From: Paenibacillus_AB hodogayensis
GTDB lineage: Bacteria > Bacillota > Bacilli > Paenibacillales > NBRC-103111
Assembly: GCF_039536325.1 (NCBI RefSeq)
Contig: NZ_BAAAYO010000007.1
Location: 1 to 64,000 of the forward strand
Direction: 5' to 3'
DNA: 64,000 nt
The position numbers were made by a program, and so were the translations under genes. Shown here piece after piece: positions 1-8,225 of this stretch; positions within the stretch are counted from its first letter, which is position 1, and each line of letters begins with the position of its first letter. The notes below the pieces were generated by a model. The model saw nothing but the letters and a program-made list of their open reading frames with translations, did no database searches and was not told where the DNA came from.

Positions 1-108
1 CTCATACGAGAAGTTTACCATCTTTTAGCATTAATTTATAGTTTGAAGACACGCTCTAGTGCAAAGGTCGATCCATTAAGCGAACGGGCAGATTAAGAGA
101 CCATACTG

Positions 109-157
109 AAAAAAAAATAGCAATAAACGGGCGCCGATACTCAATCGGCGCCCGTTT
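109..157 (-). terminator. Rho-independent terminator of siderophore operon
   Basis: A 14-bp perfect stem (125-138 with 144-157, loop ACTCA) is followed on the minus strand by a short spacer and a run of nine T (complement of 109-117). It lies about 125 bases beyond the stop of the ATPase gene and fits the end of the minus-strand siderophore operon. Confidence 0.8.
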
Positions 158-281
158 GATTAGAGCTCGTTGTGTGCGCTCCTCGAGTTTGAGTCCCACA
201 GCCGGTTACGCTTGCCACTTTAGTGCGTGTCTGTTTGGCCTTCAAGGCTCGTATTGATGCTGGATAGGTCGACAGATGCCT

Positions 282-1091
282 CTATGCGTTTCCATTAACA
301 TGATAGCGTCCAATTGGCACTACCAAAGGAGAGCCCGAAATCGGGTCTTCGATCACGGTGGAGTCAAGCCCGAAAATGTCTTTAACTAGGCTGCTTGTAA
401 CAACCTTGGACGGTTCGCCCTCGGCTACGAGCTTTCCTTGATGAAGCGCAAAAATATGGTCGGCATAACGCGCGGACAAGTTGATATCATGAAGCACCAT
501 GACAATCGTAGTGCCGTGCTTGCGGTTCAGTTCCGTAAGCAGGTCCAAAATTTCAACTTGATAGGTGATGTCCAGAAACGTTGTCGGTTCATCGAGAAAT
601 AAAATATCGGTTTGCTGCGCCAGAGCCATAGCAATCCAGACGCGCTGTCTTTGACCGCCGGAAAGCTCGTCGATATTACGATTGGCCAGCTCCGTGATAT
701 CCATAATTCGCATCGCCTCGGCCACGGCCTCGTAATCCTTTTTGGTCCATCCGCCAAATAAGGATTGGTGCGGAAACCTTCCCCGTCCAACCAAATCGGC
801 CACAGAAATTCCTTCCGGCACTATGGGCGATTGCGGCAGCAGTCCTACAACTCGAGCCAATTGTTTGGCCGGAATGTGGGCGATCGGCTTTCCGTCAAGC
901 GTGATGTGGCCGGATGCCGGCTTGATAAGCCGTGCCAATGTTTTGAGAAGCGTAGACTTGCCGCAGGCGTTTGCTCCGATAATCACGCTGATTTGATTAC
1001 TTGGAATAACAAGACTTACTCCATGGATAACCGTTTTATTATCATAGCCTGCTACGACTTGTTCGGCTTGATAACGATGTGTCGGCTTCAT
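282..1091 (-). CDS. Iron-siderophore ABC transporter ATP-binding protein (FecE/FhuC family)
   Basis: Cytoplasmic ATPase that powers import of ferric siderophore through the two FecCD permeases encoded just upstream. The 269 residues match the family length. The Walker A loop is at residues 39-47 and reads GANACGKST instead of the more usual GPNGCGKST. Also visible are the signature LSGGQRQRVWIA, Walker B ILFLDEPT and the switch histidine in VMVLHD. The ATG shares one base with the stop of the permease gene (TAATG) and has an AAAGGGAG ribosome site inside that gene, so the two are translationally coupled. Last gene of a four-gene operon. The exact siderophore cannot be read from the sequence. 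Confidence 0.95.
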   Translation of the reverse strand: MKPTHRYQAEQVVAGYDNKTVIHGVSLVIPSNQISVIIGANACGKSTLLKTLARLIKPASGHITLDGKPIAHIPAKQLARVVGLLPQSPIVPEGISVADLVGRGRFPHQSLFGGWTKKDYEAVAEAMRIMDITELANRNIDELSGGQRQRVWIAMALAQQTDILFLDEPTTFLDITYQVEILDLLTELNRKHGTTIVMVLHDINLSARYADHIFALHQGKLVAEGEPSKVVTSSLVKDIFGLDSTVIEDPISGSPLVVPIGRYHVNGNA

Positions 1092-2125
1092 TATAAATCT
1101 CCCTTTTGATTCATTCGGATTAGCAAGAAGATCAGATACGGAGCCCCAAGCAATCCGGTTATGATGCCCACAGGGAATCTGTACTCAAAAGCAAATTGTC
1201 CAATGAGATCTGCCGCCAACACCAGATTAACGCCAACAAGGCCTGCCGGAATGGCGTTCGGGAAGCCGACGCCGGCCAGTCTTTTCGCGATCGGTCCCGA
1301 AAGGAAGGCGACAAAAGCGATGGGTCCGGTGGTAGCGGTAGCAAGAGCAATCATGCAGACGGAACTGAAAATGAGCGCAATTCTTGTCTTGTCCGTGCTC
1401 ACTCCGAGTGAAGCGGCCGATTGTTCTCCAAGCTCCAGCATGCTTAGATGTTTGCCCAGCACTATAAGGATAGGGGCGAATATAAAAACCGTAATAACAA
1501 GAGGGGGCAACTCGTCCATTTGAGAGCCGTTGAGGCTGCCGGCGAGCCATCTGAACGTTGCCGGAATATCCTGTTCCGCGCCAACCAATAACAGATAGGA
1601 GATCAGGGCGTCAAGCATGGCCTGAATGCCTATTCCGACCAGGATGAGTCGCCCGACCGAAAATGCCTTTCCTCTGGATAACACATAAATGAATAGAACG
1701 GTAGCAAGACCGGCAATCACCGAAGCGACGGAAATCACGGCTTCGCTCGTATGAAGGACGATGATGCAAAACACAGCCGCCGCGCTCGAACCGGACGTAA
1801 TCCCGATCACATTCGGGTTCGCCAAGGGGTTACGCAGCATCGTCTGGAAGGTGTGTCCGGCAATGCCGAAAGCGAATCCGGCAAAAAGACCTGCCAGCAT
1901 TCTCGGCAGACGTATCGTGCTTACCACAAAAGATACGCCTTTGATCTGTTCTCCCAAGAGCGCCCGAAGGACATCTTGAACGGGATAAATGGTGCTTCCC
2001 AGTACAAGCATGGCGCAGCAAAGAAGGCATGCAAGTGCCGCCAGCAGACCCGTAACCAGGATCCAACGGCGGCGTCTCTGACGTCGGCCCGACAAAATAA
2101 ATTCAATCGATGTAGTCGTTTTCAT
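1091..2125 (-). CDS. FecCD-family iron-siderophore permease (second subunit)
   Basis: Polytopic inner-membrane subunit of a type II ABC importer for ferric siderophore; 344 residues, the usual FecCD length. A basic N-terminus is followed by a hydrophobic helix at about 25-47. Family-typical stretches are visible: RLPRMLAGLFAGFAFGIAG, MLRNPLANPNVIGITSGSSA and, near the C-terminus, GPIAFVAFLSGPIAKRLAG. It overlaps the preceding permease by ATGA and the ATPase by one base. It probably pairs with the other FecCD protein as a heterodimer. Iron-responsive control is inferred from the Fur box at the operon head. Confidence 0.94.
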   Translation of the reverse strand: MKTTTSIEFILSGRRQRRRRWILVTGLLAALACLLCCAMLVLGSTIYPVQDVLRALLGEQIKGVSFVVSTIRLPRMLAGLFAGFAFGIAGHTFQTMLRNPLANPNVIGITSGSSAAAVFCIIVLHTSEAVISVASVIAGLATVLFIYVLSRGKAFSVGRLILVGIGIQAMLDALISYLLLVGAEQDIPATFRWLAGSLNGSQMDELPPLVITVFIFAPILIVLGKHLSMLELGEQSAASLGVSTDKTRIALIFSSVCMIALATATTGPIAFVAFLSGPIAKRLAGVGFPNAIPAGLVGVNLVLAADLIGQFAFEYRFPVGIITGLLGAPYLIFLLIRMNQKGDL

Positions 2126-3162
2126 AATGAACGCACTTTCGATCTAACCGCTAATAGGATTAGGATCGGAGCTCCTAGGAACGCAGTAACGACGCCGACC
2201 TCAAGCTCACCAGGACTGCCGATCAGTCTGCCGCACACATCGGATACCGTCAAAATGATCGCTCCTGAAATAGCGGACATCGGAATAACATAACGCAGGT
2301 CGGGGCCAAGAATAAGGCGCATGACGTGAGTGGATAGAAGCCCGACAAAGCCGATGGGTCCCGCAAGCGCAGTAGCTGCGCCGCATAACAGCACACCCGC
2401 CAGAGCCGCAAAAAGCCTCAACGTTCCCGTTCGAACGCCGAGCCCGGTCGCGGCATCGTCTCCCAGTGCGAGCGCATTGAGTGCCGGGGCAGACAGGAAA
2501 CCGCCCACTATGCCGACGATCAGAAACGGGGCGAACGTAGCAATACCGTCCCAGGTTGCCGAGCCGACGCTGCCCACCTGCCAAAACCGGAATTGATCCA
2601 TGACATAGGAGCGCGGAATCATGATGGCGCTGACCAGGGAGGCCAAGGCGGCGCTTGTGGCGGCTCCCGCCAAAACAAGCTTAATGGGCGTTGCCCCGCC
2701 GCGTCCCATGGAGCCGATTCCGTATACGAAAACGGCAGTAATCGCAGCCCCGGCCAAAGCCAGCCATATGTATTGAGTCGCCGTGTTGATGTTCAGGAAC
2801 GCAATTCCGCAAACGACAAACAAGGAAGCGCCCGTGTTCACGCCCAGTATGCTCGGGTCTGCGATCGGGTTGCGAGTGACTGCTTGCATAAGCGCTCCGG
2901 AAACGCCAAGCGCCGCGCCGCAGCATAGACTGAAGACGGTTCGGGAAATCCGCTTGCGAACCACATTGGCCCCGTAGGAGTCTACGTCGTGATGAAATAA
3001 ACCGTCGATCAACTCATGAAATCGGATCGGCCGAGAGCCTAAGACCAGCGAGGCAAGCACGCATACGCCGAGCAAAACCATACAAATGACCAGAATCGTC
3101 TTAAAATGGCTCGGAGTATGGGTGCTTAACCGATTGTTGTTTGAAACCGATGAACTGTTCAT
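2122..3162 (-). CDS. FecCD-family iron-siderophore permease (first subunit)
   Basis: Polytopic membrane permease of 346 residues, partner of the next FecCD gene. The first membrane helix is at about 22-45. Conserved FecCD segments are ALMQAVTRNPIADPSILGVN, the glycine-rich GPIGFVGLLSTHVMRLI and a C-terminal hydrophobic helix ending in a basic tail. It overlaps the binding-protein gene by four bases (ATGA) and the next permease by four bases, so the whole operon is tightly coupled. Two distinct permease genes, rather than one homodimeric permease, is the arrangement of the Bacillus Feu/Yfi-type systems. Confidence 0.94.
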   Translation of the reverse strand: MNSSSVSNNNRLSTHTPSHFKTILVICMVLLGVCVLASLVLGSRPIRFHELIDGLFHHDVDSYGANVVRKRISRTVFSLCCGAALGVSGALMQAVTRNPIADPSILGVNTGASLFVVCGIAFLNINTATQYIWLALAGAAITAVFVYGIGSMGRGGATPIKLVLAGAATSAALASLVSAIMIPRSYVMDQFRFWQVGSVGSATWDGIATFAPFLIVGIVGGFLSAPALNALALGDDAATGLGVRTGTLRLFAALAGVLLCGAATALAGPIGFVGLLSTHVMRLILGPDLRYVIPMSAISGAIILTVSDVCGRLIGSPGELEVGVVTAFLGAPILILLAVRSKVRSL

Positions 3163-4253
3163 TTCACTTTGCTAATAGCTCCTGCTATTAATCCCAAGTA
3201 CTCATCAATGGTATATGCGATCGAAAGCGGATTAGGATTTCCGGAAGCAGCCAAAGCCGAGCCGTTACCGATCATCAGAACAGAGCCTCTTTGGACGGCC
3301 GGGATTTTGCTCAGCAGGGGATCTGCTTTAACCGCGTTTAATAAGCTTTCATCGCCATACCCGATGATGATATCGGCATCGTTGAGGGCATCGGCATTTT
3401 CAGCGCTTAATTTGAAAGAGTAGCTGGTAGGATCCGTAATCTTTTTCGTAAAGCTTTCCGGATAAGCCAGCCCCAGCTCAATCAGAAAAGCACCGCGAGG
3501 GTCTACGGGCGTATAAATATTTAATTTGGACAAATCTTTGGCCGAGAAGTTGACCCATACGACTTTTTTGCCTTTAAGCTCAGGGAATTTGCCGGCTTTC
3601 TCCTTAATGAGGTTCTCGGTGTCCTTAATGAGCTTCTCGCCTTCCGCTTTCATGCCCATGCCTGTTGCGTTAAACAGTACTTGCTCGCGCCATGTGGCTA
3701 CCCAAGGTTTGGACTGATAAGCGACAACCGGTGCGATTTTACTAAGAATGGCATAGTCTTCCTTCGTTATGCCGGAGTAGGCGGCAAGAATGACATCCGG
3801 GGACGCTTTTGCAATAGCCTCAAAATCAAGGCCGTCCGTATCCTTGAACACATTAGGTTTGTCCACACCAAGTTCTTTGAGTTTTTTAGCGGTCCAAGGC
3901 AAAAGCCCGCTGGTATCCTGAACGCCGAAATTGGCAGCCGAGAAGCCTACAGGGACAACGCCGAGCGCGAGAGCGACATCGTGATTGGCCCATTGAATGG
4001 TAACGACCCGTTTCGGCTTGCTGGCAATAACCGTCTCGCCAAAAGCATGCTTGATCGTGATCGGATATTGAACATTTGCATTTGTGGAAGCGGGTGCTTC
4101 TGTTTTGGGCGCTGTGGTGCTTGCGGGAGCGCTCGTACTCGGAGCGGGATCGGACGCTGGGGTTGATTGCTTCCCGCTGCAACCCGCCAGTGCGATCACA
4201 AGTACAGCCGAGATGATTGATGATTTAAATGTTACTTTTCGTATTGCATTCAT
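3159..4253 (-). CDS. Iron-siderophore ABC transporter substrate-binding lipoprotein
   Basis: Extracellular receptor that captures ferric siderophore and delivers it to the FecCD permeases. The 364-residue precursor has a signal peptide ending in a lipobox (ALAGC, lipidated Cys25). A Ser/Ala/Thr/Pro-rich tether follows at about 26-60, then a class III (helical backbone) periplasmic-binding fold beginning at KPKRVVTIQWANHDVALALG. First gene of the operon. The start is supported by an AAGGTAGGG ribosome site. A TTGACA promoter overlapped by a Fur box lies about 75-120 bases upstream. The ligand is unknown. Confidence 0.94.
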   Translation of the reverse strand: MNAIRKVTFKSSIISAVLVIALAGCSGKQSTPASDPAPSTSAPASTTAPKTEAPASTNANVQYPITIKHAFGETVIASKPKRVVTIQWANHDVALALGVVPVGFSAANFGVQDTSGLLPWTAKKLKELGVDKPNVFKDTDGLDFEAIAKASPDVILAAYSGITKEDYAILSKIAPVVAYQSKPWVATWREQVLFNATGMGMKAEGEKLIKDTENLIKEKAGKFPELKGKKVVWVNFSAKDLSKLNIYTPVDPRGAFLIELGLAYPESFTKKITDPTSYSFKLSAENADALNDADIIIGYGDESLLNAVKADPLLSKIPAVQRGSVLMIGNGSALAASGNPNPLSIAYTIDEYLGLIAGAISKVK

Positions 4254-4324
4254 TTGCGTACCCTACCTTTTCTTTAATCTAAGTGTTTGGCTGGTGATTC
4301 GATGAAACGTTCAAGAAGAAAATT

Positions 4325-4339
4325 TGATAATGATTATCA
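4325..4339. promoter_or_regulatory. Fur box (perfect 7-1-7 inverted repeat)
   Basis: TGATAATGATTATCA is an exact TGATAAT-N-ATTATCA repeat, the minimal operator of Bacillus Fur. The surrounding 19 bases (4326-4344) match the classical GATAATGATAATCATTATC at 17 positions. It sits directly after the -10 box of the siderophore operon promoter and would cover the transcription start, so iron-loaded Fur should block initiation. Confidence 0.92.
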
Positions 4340-4345
4340 GTATCA

Positions 4346-4374
4346 AATTTAAATCGATTTTTGGGAGTTGTCAA
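4346..4374 (-). promoter_or_regulatory. SigA-type promoter of siderophore operon
   Basis: On the minus strand there is a perfect TTGACA (complement of 4369-4374), a 17-base spacer, then TAAATT (complement of 4346-4351), which matches TATAAT at four positions. The Fur box begins six bases downstream of the -10. Confidence 0.7.
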
Positions 4375-4566
4375 TGAAAAAGATTTTTAGGGAGTGGATT
4401 AAGATGGAAATACTTTCGTTTATTCATTAATGAAGGTGCTTTCGGAACGGAGCAGCTCAGGGTTAGTTGTTCCGTAGATAGTAGGCAGCACTTGAAAGTA
4501 ACGGCGCGAATTGATAAGATTTTGGAGAAATCCAAAATCCAAATGGAATCAGGCAGGGAGTAAGCA
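4375..4566 (+). other. Intergenic stretch with possible gene remnant
   Basis: Between the siderophore promoter and the GntR-type gene, one plus-strand frame is open from 4378 to the TAA at 4561-4563 (about 61 codons) with no convincing start codon; it contains GAFGTEQLRVSC and RIDKILEKSKIQ. It could be the 3' end of a deleted gene or a chance frame. The promoter of the downstream gene must also lie here, but I could not place it with confidence. Confidence 0.25.
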
Positions 4567-5946
4567 ATGAATTCAAAGCCGAGCCGAAGTACTTTCAGAG
4601 ACCGCATGAACGAAATGGTCGCCACGCTACGCCGCGATATCGAGACAGGTATTTATGCGCCCGGGTCCTTTTTGCCTTCGGAAGAAAGACTTGCCGAGCA
4701 GTTCGATGTGAGCTACAAATCGGTGGCAAAAGGGCTTGACCAACTGGCGGCAGAAGGCTTGCTGATCAAAATACGCCGGGTTGGCAGCAAGGTGGTCAAG
4801 AAGGAGACGGTTCATTTCGGGTTTCACGACACGATGTACCGGGATGTCGACTTGGCCGCGCTGCTTGCCTTGTTTCACAAAGAGCATCCGCACATTGAGA
4901 TCCGTCCGATTTCCATCTCGAATAACTATTCGTTCGATACGATCGACGATCTCATGATATCCGGCCGGTTCGACGTGATGATGATCAACCAAATTTACTA
5001 CCAGCACGCCCGGGAGCACAATCGGCTTAACGTACTGGAGCCGATGCGGCTTTCGGACGACACGTATCCGTTTCTGCGCGAGGAGCTGCTTGTTGACGGA
5101 ATCGGCTACGCCCAGCCTCTTGTTTTTTCGCCGATCATTCTCGCTTACAATCCGGAGCATTTCCGGGAGGCCGGGCTTCCCGAGCCGGACAGCGGCTGGA
5201 CGTGGGAACGATTGCTGGAGGCGGCAGCGGAGCTATCGAATCCAAATGGAAGGTACGGATTCGCCGCCAGCTTCTTGGCCGGCAATAACCGTTGGCCGAC
5301 GATCTGGATGCAGTGCTCTTCCGATCCGGTGCATTCGCCCGGATGGCATCCGGAGGCAGAGGAGCTCACCGCTGCTTTAACGTACTGCTGTCACTTGATG
5401 AAGGCGGACGGAGTCGTTCCGAGCTTTCTTGACGTATCGGCTATGCAGACGTTGTTCGCCGAGGGCAAGCTGTCCATGCTTATGACGACCTATTTTTTGC
5501 TGAACGGCTTGGGTGATAAGGTTTCGTACGATATCGCGCCATTGCCGCACATTTCGAAACCGCGGACTATGCTGCTATGGATCGGACTGTCCATCCACCG
5601 CAAAACAGCGGTTCCGGAGGCGGCCCGCACATTCGTTGAGTTTATGACTTCTCGCGAGGCGCAAGCCATCGTTCGCCGCAATACACTCAGTATTCCCGGT
5701 TCCGCGGTCGCCGACGGCGCGTCGGAGCCAAAGGTGCACAAGCCGGCCCGCTACAATCTGTACCGGGAGATTATTCCGTCCTATCGGAGCCAGCGGCAGT
5801 ACGGGCTGCGCTACGAGACGATCGAAGCGATGCGCGAGCTGCTGCAGCTGCTATACTCTGGCTTGATCGGAGAGGAGGAACTGCGCGTCCGGGTGGCGGA
5901 GCTGCTTGATAAGCAGGATGCGGTTCGGGCGGCTTACGGCAACTAA
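4567..5946 (+). CDS. GntR-type regulator fused to an extracellular-solute-binding-protein domain
   Basis: Predicted cytoplasmic transcription factor of 459 residues. Residues about 8-78 form a GntR winged helix (LRRDIETGIYAPGSFLPSEE, then EQFDVSYKSVAKGLDQLAAEGLL). From about 84 to 410 the sequence resembles a family 1 sugar-binding protein of ABC importers (DVMMINQIYYQHAREHNRLN, GLPEPDSGWTWERL, a C-terminal FVEFMTSREAQ), but there is no signal peptide. The sensor is therefore likely a captured binding protein that reads a cytoplasmic ligand, an arrangement parallel to AraR, which uses a LacI-type sensor instead. A GGGAG ribosome site precedes ATG 4567. Monocistronic, with a terminator just after. 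Target genes and ligand are unknown. Confidence 0.88.
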   Translation: MNSKPSRSTFRDRMNEMVATLRRDIETGIYAPGSFLPSEERLAEQFDVSYKSVAKGLDQLAAEGLLIKIRRVGSKVVKKETVHFGFHDTMYRDVDLAALLALFHKEHPHIEIRPISISNNYSFDTIDDLMISGRFDVMMINQIYYQHAREHNRLNVLEPMRLSDDTYPFLREELLVDGIGYAQPLVFSPIILAYNPEHFREAGLPEPDSGWTWERLLEAAAELSNPNGRYGFAASFLAGNNRWPTIWMQCSSDPVHSPGWHPEAEELTAALTYCCHLMKADGVVPSFLDVSAMQTLFAEGKLSMLMTTYFLLNGLGDKVSYDIAPLPHISKPRTMLLWIGLSIHRKTAVPEAARTFVEFMTSREAQAIVRRNTLSIPGSAVADGASEPKVHKPARYNLYREIIPSYRSQRQYGLRYETIEAMRELLQLLYSGLIGEEELRVRVAELLDKQDAVRAAYGN

Positions 5947-5989
5947 GGTTTGTTAATGGATGCGTATCCAACGACCAAAATGCAGTAAG

Positions 5990-6035
5990 GACGTTTCCAA
6001 AACCACGACGAGAGTGGGCAGGAACGTCTTTTTTT
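5990..6035 (+). terminator. Rho-independent terminator
   Basis: Stem GACGTTTCC (5990-5998) pairs with GGAACGTC (6021-6028) and is followed by seven T (6029-6035). It lies about 45 bases after the stop of the GntR-type gene. Confidence 0.8.
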
Positions 6036-6054
6036 ATCAATCGAATTCCAATGG

Positions 6055-6082
6055 TTGACATCGAGAAAGATATGCATATACA
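6055..6082 (+). promoter_or_regulatory. Strong SigA-like promoter
   Basis: Perfect TTGACA at 6055-6060, a 16-base spacer and TATACA at 6077-6082. It points into a structured leader (6088-6163) and then the broken ORF at 6194, so a formerly expressed gene probably lay here. Confidence 0.6.
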
Positions 6083-6087
6083 TAAAT

Positions 6088-6163
6088 TATGTAGATAGTG
6101 TGTAGAAACGTATATAAAAGTTTTTATCATTCCTGTTTTCACTATCTGCCTATTTTCTACATA
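6088..6163 (+). promoter_or_regulatory. Structured leader (long hairpin) before broken ORF
   Basis: TATGTAG (6088-6094) can pair with CTACATA (6157-6163), and ATAGTG (6095-6100) with CACTAT (6140-6145), giving a 13-bp stem interrupted by one bulge. It starts right after the promoter, so it would be the 5' end of the transcript. It matches no riboswitch class I recognise. Confidence 0.35.
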
Positions 6164-6193
6164 ATAAATTGAATGGAGGACGGAAAGTTTGAC

Positions 6194-6543
6194 ATGGACG
6201 CGCAGTTGGGGAGGGTAGTTCACACGGACTGGTCGGACCCGGAACTAACTACTTGTCTGTGCTGCGCGACCATGCGTGGTCCCACCCTATTATTAACCCG
6301 GTTGCCGATGAAATGGCCGATACAGTCAAGTGGCAAATCTTGTTCAACAATTTGAAACGTTTTTACGAGATTTCGAATAGTACGATGGCGACCACAATTA
6401 ATGCTGAGATGCAGTTGTTTTACAAGGAACGGACAGCCGCGAAACCCATTTTATTTGACCGCTTCGAATTCTCCTTCCGCCGTTTTCCGTCGAAACAATT
6501 ATGTTTGGCTTTGGTTGTTAGGAAATTATTAGGGAAACGTTAG
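6194..6543 (+). pseudogene. Frameshifted remnant of an unidentified gene
   Basis: A frame opens at ATG 6194 (MDAQLGRVVHTDWSDPEL) behind GGAGGAC, but soon runs into a different sense. The protein-like sequence continues one frame over from about 6235 as YLSVLRDHAWSHPIINPVAD and runs to the stop at 6541-6543. The simplest reading is one small gene of roughly 115 codons with a frameshift near 6230-6250. I do not recognise the family. Promoter and leader are intact upstream. Its AT-richer composition differs from most of the window, as do its NUDIX and acetyltransferase neighbours. A sequencing error could also explain the shift. Confidence 0.4.
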
Positions 6544-6725
6544 TTATGGAGTGAGGATTTTGATGTTAAAATTGATTGTAAGTCCTTAATTCCTGAAGAA
6601 ATGGAGACGGAGAACAGACGAAGGAGAAGCTAATCGCCAATTTGGCATAAATAGCGATAGCGATGTCCAGGCGGTTATTAATAGAACCGTTAATAACATT
6701 CATTAGAGAATGGGGGACAGATCAG

Positions 6726-7136
6726 ATGACTTCAAAACATTTTGTTTCCGCAGCAACAATTGTGCTTAATGAGCTTAACGAAATATTATTAATAAAGGGC
6801 CCTGATCGAGGCTGGGAAATGCCAGGGGGCGTAGTTGAAGAAGGGGAATCGTTGAAAAATGCCGCTATCAGGGAAACAAAGGAAGAGAGCGGTATAGAGA
6901 TAGAAGTAACGAAATTTTGCGGCATTTTTCAGAATGTACCTCAGTCCATTTGTAACACCTTATTTTTAGGCAGACCAGTCGGTGGAGAATTAACAACATC
7001 TCCTGAGTCTCTGGAAGTAGGCTTTTTCCCACTCGAAGTTGCGTTAGAGATGGTGACTTGGGGTAATTTCAGGCAGAGAATCGAGTTTTGTTTGAATGAA
7101 GAACTCCATCCATTTTATGTGGAGTTTCAACTATAA
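6726..7136 (+). CDS. NUDIX hydrolase
   Basis: Predicted Mg-dependent pyrophosphohydrolase of a nucleoside-diphosphate-linked substrate; 136 residues. The Nudix box is complete (GVVEEGESLKNAAI followed by RETKEESGI) at about residues 38-60, preceded by GWEMPGG. I chose ATG 6726 over an in-frame ATG at 6663: GGGGGAC stands seven bases before 6726, no ribosome site precedes 6663, and the extra residues do not fit the family. It lies in the AT-rich stretch with a second NUDIX gene 80 bases downstream; the two are diverged, not recent copies. Substrate unknown. Confidence 0.85.
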   Translation: MTSKHFVSAATIVLNELNEILLIKGPDRGWEMPGGVVEEGESLKNAAIRETKEESGIEIEVTKFCGIFQNVPQSICNTLFLGRPVGGELTTSPESLEVGFFPLEVALEMVTWGNFRQRIEFCLNEELHPFYVEFQL

Positions 7137-7217
7137 CTGTACGCTAACGACTAATCAGTTAATGCATAGGGATAATCCGGTAAAATCAAGCAACCATATA
7201 TTATGGAGTGATGTTGA

Positions 7218-7691
7218 ATGGAATATGAACATCCTAAGCACATCGTTGCGGTTTCCGCCTTATTAATGAACCCCCAAAATGAGGTTTTATTACTTAGGAC
7301 TCATTGGCGTTCGGATACATGGGAAATGCCTGGTGGAAATGTTGAGGTAGGTGAATCATTGGACAAAGCGGTTTGTAGGGAGTTTCTAGAGGAGACTGGG
7401 ATAACGATACGTCCTATAGGCATAACAGGTGTCTATTATAATGCAACGAAGCATGTTTTATCGGTTGTTTTTAAAGCGGAGTACGTAAGTGGAGAAATTC
7501 ATATACAACCAGAAGAAATTCAAGAAGCCAGGTATATCGAAATAAATGAATCTAATATAGACCAATACATAACCCGTCCACAACAAAAATCTCGTACGCT
7601 TGATGCCATGAAAGCAAAGAGTTTTGTTCCGTATGAAACGTGGGAAGTAAGTCCAGCATATAACTTATTGTCAAGGCTGTTTAACGAGTAA
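7218..7691 (+). CDS. NUDIX hydrolase
   Basis: Second NUDIX hydrolase, 157 residues. It has WEMPGGNVEVGESL followed by REFLEETGITI, so all catalytic glutamates of the Nudix box are present. The C-terminal part (DAMKAKSFVPYETWEV) is not part of the core motif and may set substrate choice. A GGAG ribosome site precedes ATG 7218. It shares the AT-rich composition of its neighbours, consistent with a transferred block. ADP-ribose, nucleotide sugars or oxidised nucleotides are possible substrates; nothing here distinguishes them. Confidence 0.87.
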   Translation: MEYEHPKHIVAVSALLMNPQNEVLLLRTHWRSDTWEMPGGNVEVGESLDKAVCREFLEETGITIRPIGITGVYYNATKHVLSVVFKAEYVSGEIHIQPEEIQEARYIEINESNIDQYITRPQQKSRTLDAMKAKSFVPYETWEVSPAYNLLSRLFNE

Positions 7692-7875
7692 TAAACGTGG
7701 ATTTTGAACTAGTAGGACAGACCCAATAGCGTGTGCCGAAGCTATAGATTATCAACGGAACTGTAACGATATCGGGTCAAAATTTATTATATTCACCATC
7801 TTTCTTCAAAACGACAAGACTCATATTGATAGGGTAATATAAACCATATGTCAATGGGGGGAGTTCTAGCTGCTG

Positions 7876-8191
7876 ATGTTCCAAACGGAAAACCTTCGAG
7901 TTCGTAAATTAGCCGATAATGATGTGGATTACCTTGTGAAATGGCTTTCCGACCCATTAGTACTGCAATATTACGGAGGAAGGGACCGTCCTCATGATAT
8001 TGAGATGGTTAAGGAGATTTTTTTCCCCCAGGAAGATAGCGAGTGTAATGGACCCGCAGACTTGGAACGTGCGGGCCATTTCGTGCTATGAAAAGTGTGG
8101 CTTCAAAAAAATAAAGGTGCTACCCAGCAACGAGTGGCATGAAGGTGAACGAAAGAATTGTTGGTTAATGGAGTATTCGAAGAGAAGTTAA
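7876..8191 (+). pseudogene. GNAT acetyltransferase with internal deletion and frameshift
   Basis: The N-terminal half (LRVRKLADNDVDYLVKWLSD, from ATG 7876) and the C-terminal end (VRAISCYEKCGFKKIKVLP, then EWHEGERKNCWLMEY, ending at 8191) are those of an aminoglycoside 6'-N-acetyltransferase-like GNAT protein. They are in different frames and joined near 8025-8040. The middle, which in this family carries the acetyl-CoA binding strand and loop, is missing. The reading begun at 7876 stops at 8091 after 71 codons. GGGGGGAG lies 13 bases before the start. It is almost certainly non-functional. Confidence 0.75.
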
Positions 8192-8225
8192 CTATTGGGG
8201 TGAGATAGCTCAATGTTCATATGAA

